From: Azospirillaceae bacterium
Lineage (GTDB): Bacteria > Pseudomonadota > Alphaproteobacteria > Azospirillales > Azospirillaceae
DNA: 64,000 bases
Direction: 5' to 3'
Assembly (NCBI GenBank): GCA_028283825.1
Contig: JAPWJW010000005.1
Location: forward strand, 857,800 to 921,799
Every line of letters begins with the position of its first letter. Within the stretch, counting starts at the first letter, position 1. The notes beneath the pieces were generated by a model. The model ran no database searches, was not told the DNA's origin, and saw only the letters and a list, made by a program, of their open reading frames with translations. This document shows positions 40,344-48,007 of the stretch, piece by piece. Position numbers and translations under genes: made by a program.

Positions 40344-41714
40344 TTAACGAATGGACTGGGGACCAGCGGACCCCGCGATCAGTTCCGGCCCGCGCGTGAC
40401 CGGCGTGGCGACGCCGCTGGGCGGGCCGCCGTCGCCCGGCAGCCGGGGCGCGTACCGGGCCCGCAGCAGGGCGGCGGTGGTCACGGCGCCGATGATCAGG
40501 AAGACCAGGATCACCTGCATGGGCAGCTCATAATTGCCGCTGACCTGTAGCAGCCAGCCCGACAGGCTGGCGGCGACACCGCCGGACAGGCTGGTCGCCA
40601 CCTGCTGCACCCCCGTCACGATGCCGATGGCCGGCTTGGGGATCAGGGTCAGGCGGCAGAGCGCCAGGTTGTTGGCGGTGGCCAGCCCCAGGAAGGACAG
40701 CGAGGTCACGTTCCAGAACAGGGCGGCGTCCAGCGACGTGGCGTTGACGCCCAGCAGCACGGTGCACGCGCCCAGGAAACCGGCGATGACGAACACCTTG
40801 CGCACCAGCACGGGGTCGTGCCCCCGGGCGATGATGCGGTCCGCCGCCCAGCCCGCCACCACCGCGACGATGGCGATGCCGGCGAAACTGAAGAAGGTGT
40901 AGAGGCCGGATTCCTTCAGCGACAGGCCGCGCTGCTCCACCAGATACGACGGCATCCAACTCATGCAGTAGAAGGTGAAATAGCCGTAGCAGAAGTTGAC
41001 GATCATGGCGCCCCAGACCAGGGGGCTGGCCATGATGGTGCGGAACGGCAGGGCCGAGGCGTTGCGCCGGACCGCCACCATGTCCGCCGCCTTGGGCAGG
41101 TCGCTTTTCACCAGCAGCACCCAGGGCACCAGCCACAGCAGGCCCACCAGGCCGGTGATGACGAACATGGCCTGCCAGCTGTGATGGACGATCAGCCAGG
41201 CCGCCACCGGCGCGCCGATGGCGGGGCCGAACTTGTTGCCCATGGTGAAGATGCCGACGGCCGTGCCGCTCTGCCCTTCCCTGAAGTGGTTGCGGATCCA
41301 GCGGTAGCTGGCGGGCATGACGATGGCCTCGGCCACGCCGACGACGATGCGCATGATCATCAGGCCGGTGAAGGCGGAGATGGCGCCCGTCAGGGCCGTG
41401 GCCACGCACCACAGGAAAAAGCAGATGGTGTAGGGCGTCTTCACGCCATACCGGTCCACCGCCCAGCCCATGGGGATCTGGATGACGCCATAGGACCAGA
41501 AGAAGGCGGCGTTGACCCAGCCGCGATCGGTGTCGGACAGCCCGAAATTCCGGATGAAATTGACGTCCGCCAAGGCCGACGAAATGCTGGTCCGGTCGAC
41601 GAAGGCGATCAGCACACCCAGCGAGAGAAGCAGCAGCACGGACCAGCGCCGCAGCGCCGTCACCGGGTCCTCCCCCTCATCGGGGCCCTGTTCGCCCGTT
41701 TCCAACTTCGCCAT
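40344..41714 (-). CDS. MFS transporter, ACS (anion:cation symporter) family
   Basis: A 456-residue, 12-helix permease of the group that takes up phthalate, hydroxybenzoates and hexuronates: LIAFVDRTSISSALADVNF, FFWSYGVIQIPMGWAVDRYG, RIVVGVAEAIVMPASYRWIR, MGNKFGPAIGAPVAAWLI. The start at 41714 has a strong GGGAGGAG. It lies within the aromatic operon between the second amidohydrolase and the dioxygenase. It is the probable importer of the aromatic acid degraded by the operon. Cytoplasmic membrane. Confidence 0.93.
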   Translation of the reverse strand: MAKLETGEQGPDEGEDPVTALRRWSVLLLLSLGVLIAFVDRTSISSALADVNFIRNFGLSDTDRGWVNAAFFWSYGVIQIPMGWAVDRYGVKTPYTICFFLWCVATALTGAISAFTGLMIMRIVVGVAEAIVMPASYRWIRNHFREGQSGTAVGIFTMGNKFGPAIGAPVAAWLIVHHSWQAMFVITGLVGLLWLVPWVLLVKSDLPKAADMVAVRRNASALPFRTIMASPLVWGAMIVNFCYGYFTFYCMSWMPSYLVEQRGLSLKESGLYTFFSFAGIAIVAVVAGWAADRIIARGHDPVLVRKVFVIAGFLGACTVLLGVNATSLDAALFWNVTSLSFLGLATANNLALCRLTLIPKPAIGIVTGVQQVATSLSGGVAASLSGWLLQVSGNYELPMQVILVFLIIGAVTTAALLRARYAPRLPGDGGPPSGVATPVTRGPELIAGSAGPQSIR

Positions 41715-41755
41715 AACTCCTCCCGTTTTTATCTTTATCGCGGCTGATTTTCGGC

Positions 41756-42604
41756 TCAGTCCGCCAGCCTTGGATACAATTTTCGGGCGGTGTCGCCGAA
41801 CACCCAGGCGCGGTCGGCATCAGAAAGCGTGGCCAGGCCCGCCTCCGCGTCCGCCTTGATCTCGGCCAGCGTGCCGGGGGAGGTCGGGAAGTTGGACCCC
41901 CAGGCCAGCCGGTCGGCGCCAAAGGCCGCCACCAGCTTGGGGAAGAAGGTCCCGGCACTGGCCTGGCCCTTCTTCACGTCGCCGAAGATGCGCGGGGTCA
42001 GCTTCAAGTAGATGTTGGGAAGGGCGGCCAGTTCGAACAGGCTGGCGGCGTTGGCATAGGGCGGGCCGTCCAGCACGTCGGGCCGGCCCAGATGGTCCAT
42101 GATGATGGCAACGTTGGCGAAGCGCCGGGCCAGCATGGTCACCTGCGGCAGGCCGATGGGCCCCGTCTGGATGCACATAGGCAGGCCCAGTTCCCCCAGC
42201 AGGTCCCACGCCTTGAAGGACCGGGGATCATCCAGTTCCTTGGGATCGAAATCCTTGGTGGAGCCACCGGTGAAGATGCGCAGGCCCGCCAGGCCCCGCC
42301 CCGCCCAATCGCGGATGGTGGCGCAGACGTTCCCGTCCAGCATATCGACGGAGCCCACCGCCACCAGGCGATCAGGGTACTGGTTGCAGCCATCGACGAC
42401 ATAAGAGTTGTCGAAGCCGTAGGTGGTGGAGGAATGGACCACCGCGGCCTTGGCCACGCCGGCCGCGTCCATGGCGGCGATCAGGGTCTCCACCGTGTTC
42501 GGCCGCTCCTGCGACCAGTCGCTACGCTTGCCGAACAGGGGCGCCGGCGGGTATCGCGTCTCATCATCCGAGATGATGTGCGGATGGATGTCGAAATAGT
42601 GCAT
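41756..42604 (-). CDS. Amidohydrolase-superfamily hydrolase (COG3618, LigI-like)
   Basis: A 282-residue TIM-barrel amidohydrolase. The metal site reads H7/H9 (FDIHPHI), with later conserved MDHLGRPDVLDG and WGSNFPTSPG. Members include 2-pyrone-4,6-dicarboxylate lactonase LigI and lactone hydrolases of sugar and sulfoaromatic routes. The start at 42604 has AGAGGGAAAA. The operon context (extradiol dioxygenase, LigJ-like hydratase) makes a lactone- or pyrone-opening role reasonable. The N-terminal sequence is quite different from characterised LigI, so the substrate stays open. Confidence 0.85.
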   Translation of the reverse strand: MHYFDIHPHIISDDETRYPPAPLFGKRSDWSQERPNTVETLIAAMDAAGVAKAAVVHSSTTYGFDNSYVVDGCNQYPDRLVAVGSVDMLDGNVCATIRDWAGRGLAGLRIFTGGSTKDFDPKELDDPRSFKAWDLLGELGLPMCIQTGPIGLPQVTMLARRFANVAIIMDHLGRPDVLDGPPYANAASLFELAALPNIYLKLTPRIFGDVKKGQASAGTFFPKLVAAFGADRLAWGSNFPTSPGTLAEIKADAEAGLATLSDADRAWVFGDTARKLYPRLAD

Positions 42605-42624
42605 TTTTCCCTCTGGTCTAAAGA

Positions 42625-42742
42625 CCCCTCAGGCGCCGGCGGGCCATCCGGCCCTTAAGCTATCCTCGCTTTCCAGTCCGCTGCGCTCCCCGGAAAGCTG
42701 CGGCGGCCGCCGTCGCGGCCTACAACGGCATGGATGCCGTTG
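42625..42742 (+). repeat. Dispersed intergenic repeat, copy D
   Basis: Between the two amidohydrolase genes: CCCCTCAGGCGCCGGCGG, TAAGCTATCCTCGCTTTCC, AGTCCGCTGCGC, GGCGGCCGCCGTCGCGGCC and CTACAACGGCAT, closest to copy A. It ends in a tight hairpin AACGGCAT-GG-ATGCCGTT at 42724-42741. Confidence 0.7.
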
Positions 42743-42755
42743 ACTGGCGTTGGCG

Positions 42756-43779
42756 CTACTGCCCGCGCGCCTTCAGGTGCGCATCCAGGCGCGGATAGAC
42801 ACGGCGGGCGTTGCCTTCGAAAATGGCGGCACGGTCGGCGTCGCTGAGGCCCAGCGCATCGACGTAGCGCTTGGTGTCGTCGAAGTACTGCCCGGTGTCG
42901 GGGTCCTTGCCGCGCACGGCGCCGATCATCTCCGACCCGAACAGGACGTTGCTGGTCGGCACGACGGTGGTCAGCAGTTGGACGCCCGGCTGGTGATAGA
43001 CGCAGGTGTCGAAGAAGATGTTGTTCAGCAGCCCTTCCAGCGGGCGCTTGGCGATCTCCAGCGACATGCCGCGATAGCGGCCCCAGTGATAGGGCACCGC
43101 CCCGCCGCCATGCGGAATGACGAAGCGCAGGGTGGGGAAGTCCCGGAACAGATCGCCTTGCAGCAACTGCATGAAGACGGAGGTGTCGGCGTTCAGGTAA
43201 TGCGCGCCGGTGCCGTGGAAATTGGGGTTGCACGACGCCGCTCACGTGGACCATGGCCGGCACGTCCAGTTCGCACAACGCCTCATACAGCGGGTACCAT
43301 TCCCGGTCCGTCATCGGCTTGCCGGTCCAATAGCCGCCCGTGGGATCGGGGTTGACGTTGCAGCCGACGAAACCCAGTTCCTCGACACAGCGGCGCAGTT
43401 CGGGGATGGAGTTCTTCGGGGGGGCAGAGGGCGACTGCGGCAGCTGGCAGACCGGCACGAAGTTGTCGGGATAGATGTCGCAGACGCGGCGCACCAGGTT
43501 GTTCGACACCTCCGCCCATTCCAGGCTGGTGCGCTCATTGCCCAGATGGTGGCTCATCAGCCCGGCGATGGGCGAGAACAGGGTGAGGTCGCTGCCCCGT
43601 TCCTGCTGCAGCCGCAACTGGCCGCCGCCCACGCCCTCATGGATCTGTTCGTCCGTGACGATGGCGTCGGACACCTTGGGCGCGTTCACCGGATCGTCGG
43701 CATATTCCACCTGCTTGGCGCGCCAGTCGCGGAAGGACTGGGGCACCGTGGTGAAATGACCATGGCAATCGATGATCAT
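42756..43779 (-). pseudogene. LigJ-like amidohydrolase (4-oxalomesaconate hydratase type) broken by a +1 frameshift
   Basis: The N-terminal part reads from ATG 43779 (MIIDCHGHFTTVP, behind GAGGAAA) to about 43236. There the frame is lost after MVHVSG. It resumes in another frame with SCNPNFHGTGAHYLNADT and continues through FVIPHGGGAVPYHWGRYRG, FDTCVYHQPG, FGSEMIGAVRG and EGNARRVYPRLD to 42756. Removing one C from the CGCCGC near 43235 restores an unbroken protein of about 340 residues resembling LigJ, which hydrates 4-oxalomesaconate to 4-carboxy-4-hydroxy-2-oxoadipate. Metal residues on both sides are intact. The lesion is either a recent mutation or a sequencing error. Confidence 0.85.
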
Positions 43780-43926
43780 GGGTTTCCTCATCGCATTCTT
43801 GGCGCCGGCGCAGACGCGCGCCCAGCACATGTCGCCATGTCAAATGGCTTTTCCATCAACATCCTAGGCGCCGCCGGCCAGCGGCGCTTATTGATATTGC
43901 CCCCGGCCGTATAAGACCTGTGGCGG

Positions 43927-44901
43927 TCACAACTTCGCGGGATCGACGAACAGCTCATCCAGCGACATGCGGCGCGGCGTCAGTCCCTGCTTGAAGGCCG
44001 TCTCCTCCAGCGCCTGGATGGTGCGGATGTTGGCCTCCATGCCGTAGGGCAGCGGATCGTTGCCCACCAGCTGCTGCAGCTTGGCGTAGCGGCGGTCGGA
44101 GGCGGTGTTGGCCTCGCCACTGTTCAGCCGCGATAGCCAGCCCTGCTTGGCCTCCTCGAACGCCTCATAGATGGCCTTGGCCACCCAGGGGTTTTCCTTC
44201 AGCACGCTCTCGCGCACCACGATGGTGCCGTGCATGGGATAGACGCCGGTGCGGCGGTAATAATCCCACTCCAGCGCCTCGGCGTTGGGCAGCAGGTCGG
44301 GGTAGTCGACCTCCACCTCCTTCCAGCCGCTGGTGGGGTTGCCGGTGCGCCCCACCCCGGCGTTGCCGCCGAAGCCGGCGGACAGTTCCCCTGTCGCCAT
44401 CATGTCGTAGAGGGAACGGCCCTCGGGCACATGCTGCACGTTGGGCGGCAGCTTCAGCTGGGTCACATGCTCCTCGTCGTCCACCACCCAGGTGACCTTG
44501 GAACAATCGACGCCCAGATCCTCCATCAGGGCCTGGCGGGTCCAGGCGCCGGTCGTCACCGAATAGGCGCGGACGCCGACCTTGCGGCCTTCCAGGTCCT
44601 TGGGCTGGTTGATGCCCGCGTCGGGGCGGACCAGCAGCCCGGAATGGTGGAACTTGCGCAGCACGAAGATGGGCAGGGCCACGAAGGGCGCGCCATAAGC
44701 GCGGGCGATGATGTAGGTGGTGGGCGCCAGTTCGCAGACGTCGAACTCCACATCGCGCACCATGCGCCGGAAGGCGGCAATCTGCGGATGGATGGTCATG
44801 AAGTTGCCGTCGACGCCGTCAACCGGGATGGCGCCACTGCGCACGGCCGAGGTATGCGGCGCTTCCGCGACGGCGAACGTGAGCGGCAGTTTCTTGGTCA
44901 C
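43927..44901 (-). CDS. 4,5-dihydroxyphthalate decarboxylase-like protein (paralogue 1)
   Basis: A 324-residue protein of the Pht5 family, the usual length: FDVCELAPTTYIIARAYGAP, VALPIFVLRKFHHSGLLVR, KVGVRAYSVTTGAWTRQAL, YPMHGTIVVRESVLKENPW. The GTG at 44901 is preferred because GAGGGA lies nine bases upstream; a GTG at 44910 would abut that site. No signal peptide. First gene of the operon, facing the tandem-HTH LysR regulator across 584 bases. It would decarboxylate an ortho-dicarboxylated dihydroxy ring to a protocatechuate-type compound for the extradiol enzyme. Its similarity to paralogue 2 is moderate, so the substrates may differ. Confidence 0.85.
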   Translation of the reverse strand: MTKKLPLTFAVAEAPHTSAVRSGAIPVDGVDGNFMTIHPQIAAFRRMVRDVEFDVCELAPTTYIIARAYGAPFVALPIFVLRKFHHSGLLVRPDAGINQPKDLEGRKVGVRAYSVTTGAWTRQALMEDLGVDCSKVTWVVDDEEHVTQLKLPPNVQHVPEGRSLYDMMATGELSAGFGGNAGVGRTGNPTSGWKEVEVDYPDLLPNAEALEWDYYRRTGVYPMHGTIVVRESVLKENPWVAKAIYEAFEEAKQGWLSRLNSGEANTASDRRYAKLQQLVGNDPLPYGMEANIRTIQALEETAFKQGLTPRRMSLDELFVDPAKL

Positions 44902-45485
44902 GGTTTCCACTCCCTCAGATGTTGTTCTATTCTGGGCTATGCTCCGGCTTTGACCGGGCTCACCGCAATATTCGCGCGATTTACCGCCCTGTCGTCAATC
45001 AGCCGGGCGAATTTCCTGTCAAGCCGTGCACACTTTTTATCAGGCCCGCCCGTCCCAACGGCGACCCTATCGACCGCCCAAGTCGGAAGAGGCGGCCGGG
45101 CACATCCCCACTTAGCCCTCCACCACCCGAAACCGCCCCCCAGGAAGCGTGCGAAAGGTGATAAGTTTTGTGCAGGGCGCCCCGGTCATGCTGCAGGTTT
45201 TCAATCGCCGCGGTGCCCTGGAAAAGGGCAGCCAGCCGCACCGGCAGAGACACCTGAAGCGGCGCATCCCGCACGCCAAAGTCGTGACGATTTCAACGGC
45301 TTGGGGCCGAAAAACCCTGGCACCTTATGACGATATCTCGGCCGGTGCCGGGACGCCGGGAAGCCGATGCCTACCCCCTTATGCAGCCGAATTCCGGCCC
45401 GAAGCGCTGCCGCAGTGCAGCATCGAAAGACCATTCCAGCCCTATAAGAAATTCAATACGGTGATGTCCAGGGAGGATAAAAAAC
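44902..45485. other. Divergent control region of the aromatic operon
   Basis: About 580 bases between the operon's first gene and the tandem-HTH LysR gene. It should carry both promoters and the regulator's binding sites. I see no clear long dyad, tRNA or coding frame; open frames here lack ribosome sites and family features. Confidence 0.5.
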
Positions 45486-46721
45486 ATGCCCGAAGCACCG
45501 TTCCCTTGCCTGGACGCCATCAGCTTCCGCCAACTGCGCCTGTTTGAAAGCGTGGGGCGGCTGAACAGCGTCCGGCGCGGTTCCGAGGAATGCAACCTGT
45601 CCCAGCCGGCGGTGACGCAAGCCCTGGCCAAGCTGGAACAGATGATCGGGATCGAGCTGTTCGAACGCCGCACCAGCGGCAGCTATCTCACACCACCCGG
45701 CGTCATCCTGCACCGGCGCGTCATCCGCATGTTCCGCCAACTGGTGGACGCTCTGCTGGACCTGGACGTCACCGGCGGCCAGGTGGGGGCGGAGGCGGTG
45801 GTCCACCGCCTCACCCGCTCGCAGGTGCGCAGCCTGGTCGCCATCATCGAACACGGCACCTTCGCCGCCGCGTCCCGGTCGCTGCACATCACGGAGGCGT
45901 CGCTGCAGCGGGCGGCGCGCGACCTGGAAGCCAACCTGCGCAAGAGCATCTTCTACCGTTCCGCCGAGGGCGTGATGGTGACGCCGGCCGGCATCGCCTG
46001 CGGCCGCCGCATGGGCCTGGCCTTGCAGGAAATCACCTGGGCGATGGATGAGATCGACCTGGCCCGCGACATCGGCGAAAGCCGCATCGTCATCGGCGCC
46101 CTGCCCTTCGGCGGCAGCGTGCTGCTGGCCACCGTGCTGGATGAGTTCCTGGCGATGCAGTCCAAGGTGGACGTGCGCATCGCCAACGAAAACGCCTCGG
46201 AAATGATGCAGCACCTGCGCGAGGGCAAGGTCGACATCGTCGTGGGGCTGACGCAGGAAACCGTGGGCGACGATCTGGTCAGCCAGACCCTGGCGGAAAC
46301 CCCCTATGAGGTGGTGGGCCGCCGCGGCCATCCCCTGGCCCAGCGTGGGGCGGTCTCGCGCACCGACCTGATCGATTTCGATTGGGTGGTGGGGACCCAC
46401 GGGTCCAACCGCCGCAAATGTTTCGACGGGCTGTTCGCCGGCAACGCCAAGCCGCGCACACCCATCGCCACCTCCGCCCTGCCCCTGATCCGCCATCTGC
46501 TGGCGGGCAGCGACCGGCTGACCCTGATGACTTCATACGAGTTGCAGCACGAAAGCATGCTGATGCGCGTGCCGATCGACGTGGACCTGCCCTGCCCGAC
46601 AATCGGCATCACCACCCGCGCCGACTGGCTGCCCACCGCCCTGCACCGGGATTTCATCAACCTGGTGAAGTCACGCGTCACCACGCGCAGCATCATGTCG
46701 CCGACGCGCTACGCCAGTTGA
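45486..46721 (+). CDS. LysR-type regulator with two tandem N-terminal HTH domains
   Basis: A 411-residue protein, about 100 longer than a normal LTTR. Two consecutive HTH_1 units are readable: residues about 13-80 (FRQLRLFESVGRLNSVRRGS, SQPAVTQALAKLEQM, ELFERRTSGSYLTPPG) and about 108-170 (RSQVRSLVAIIEHGTFAAAS, TEASLQRAARDLEANL, FYRSAEGVMVTPAG). A single effector domain follows. The ATG at 45486 has AGGGAGGA upstream. It is divergent from the nine-gene aromatic operon and is its probable regulator. Two HTHs per subunit would let one dimer or tetramer contact more operator half-sites. Confidence 0.92.
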   Translation: MPEAPFPCLDAISFRQLRLFESVGRLNSVRRGSEECNLSQPAVTQALAKLEQMIGIELFERRTSGSYLTPPGVILHRRVIRMFRQLVDALLDLDVTGGQVGAEAVVHRLTRSQVRSLVAIIEHGTFAAASRSLHITEASLQRAARDLEANLRKSIFYRSAEGVMVTPAGIACGRRMGLALQEITWAMDEIDLARDIGESRIVIGALPFGGSVLLATVLDEFLAMQSKVDVRIANENASEMMQHLREGKVDIVVGLTQETVGDDLVSQTLAETPYEVVGRRGHPLAQRGAVSRTDLIDFDWVVGTHGSNRRKCFDGLFAGNAKPRTPIATSALPLIRHLLAGSDRLTLMTSYELQHESMLMRVPIDVDLPCPTIGITTRADWLPTALHRDFINLVKSRVTTRSIMSPTRYAS

Positions 46722-46862
46722 AGTGTCCATGTGCCCTCAGACGCTGGGGGCGCATCAACCGATACAATCGGCAAGCATGGTAGCCACGATCTTTCCCATT
46801 ATTGGATATGGGTTCACGCCCATGGTATGAATTTCGGTACCTATGATGGTCAGGTGTTTCCA

Positions 46863-47207
46863 ATGAAAAGAATTTTGGCTATTGCCGCGTTATTTCTCTA
46901 CGCCGCCTACCCCAATATCGGAAAAGCTGATGACATTTTCTTTCAGAATGCCAAAGTAACGCGAATCGAACCAAGCTACATGCCTGACTTTGTTCAGTTC
47001 CTGATCGACAAGTCCACCAGCCCCTGCGCCGGAACCTGGTTCGTTTGGAATGCGAAGGGCTCGGATTCCGTTGGCAAATCCACCAGCGTCATGAGTGTTT
47101 ATTCACTCCTGCTGACCGCATACTCGACCAACACAACGGTATCATTCTGGGCGAACAGCGTCGGCGATGGCGTTCACTGCAATGTGACACTTATTTCCGC
47201 GCCGTGA
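46863..47207 (+). CDS. Small exported protein of unknown function
   Basis: 114 residues. The ATG at 46863 (MKRILAIAALFLYAAYPNIG, cleavage near KA-DD) begins a typical signal peptide; the frame upstream to 46731 lacks one. The mature part contains two cysteines (SPCAGTW and VHCNVTL) that could form a disulfide, and beta-rich Ser/Thr segments. GC content is lower than its neighbours. No recognised family. It lies between the LysR gene and a convergent dienelactone hydrolase. A ribosome site is not obvious. Confidence 0.6.
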   Translation: MKRILAIAALFLYAAYPNIGKADDIFFQNAKVTRIEPSYMPDFVQFLIDKSTSPCAGTWFVWNAKGSDSVGKSTSVMSVYSLLLTAYSTNTTVSFWANSVGDGVHCNVTLISAP

Positions 47208-47236
47208 CGGGGCGCTGAGCGGCATGCGGCCCGGCC

Positions 47237-47983
47237 TCATGCCACCGGTTTGAACACACCGTCGAACAGCGCCAGCAGTGTCCGCCAGTGGTGTTCGGCC
47301 TCGACCGGATCGTGCACCGGCATGTCGTCGGGCACCCAGCCATGGCGGGCGGGATAGGTTTCCACGGTGTGATTGACACCGGCGGCGGCCAGCGCCTCTT
47401 CCAGCCGCGCCTTCTGGGCGTCGTCGAAATTGGCATCCTCGATGGCGCCGGCGACGTAGACCCGTGCCGTGATCTGGCCGGCCAGCAGGTGCGGGCTGTC
47501 GGGCTTGCCGTCGGCCAAGCCGCCGCCGTGGTAGGAAGCGGCCGCCGCGATGCGGTCGGGGAAGGTCGCCGCCGCGATCAGGGCCAGCCGCCCGCCCATG
47601 CAATACCCCACCACGCCCACCGGGCCCTTGCGGATATCGTCCCGGCCGGCCAGGAAGGCCAGCACGGCCTCGGTATCGACCATGGCGATGGCGGGAGATG
47701 TCGCCGACATCAGCTTTTCCCGGTGCGCCTGGCGCAGGGCGGGGTCGGTGAACACCACCTTGGGATCGATGGGATCGTAAGGGCCGGCGCGGTGGAACAG
47801 GTCGGGCAGCGCCACGGCGTACCCGGCATCCGCCAGCCGATCCGCCATGCGGTGCAGCGCGGGCCGGATGCCGGGTCCATCCATGAACAGGATGATGCCC
47901 GGCCACGGTCCCGTCTGACCGGCCGGCAGATGCAGCCACACCGGGCAAAGCCCGTCCTTGGCCGGAACCTCGAACTTTTCCAT
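47237..47983 (-). CDS. Dienelactone hydrolase-family protein
   Basis: A 248-residue alpha/beta hydrolase with the Cys-Asp-His triad of dienelactone hydrolases: C128 (VGYCMGGRLAL), D183 (IEDANFDD) and H214 (ARHGWVPDD). No signal peptide; cytoplasmic. The classical enzyme opens dienelactone to maleylacetate in chloroaromatic degradation, but many relatives act on other esters. It sits 24 bases downstream of the PEBP-esterase gene on the same strand and may process that enzyme's product. Confidence 0.9.
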   Translation of the reverse strand: MEKFEVPAKDGLCPVWLHLPAGQTGPWPGIILFMDGPGIRPALHRMADRLADAGYAVALPDLFHRAGPYDPIDPKVVFTDPALRQAHREKLMSATSPAIAMVDTEAVLAFLAGRDDIRKGPVGVVGYCMGGRLALIAAATFPDRIAAAASYHGGGLADGKPDSPHLLAGQITARVYVAGAIEDANFDDAQKARLEEALAAAGVNHTVETYPARHGWVPDDMPVHDPVEAEHHWRTLLALFDGVFKPVA

Positions 47984-48007
47984 GGCGACGATCCCTTTAT
48001 CGGCAGC

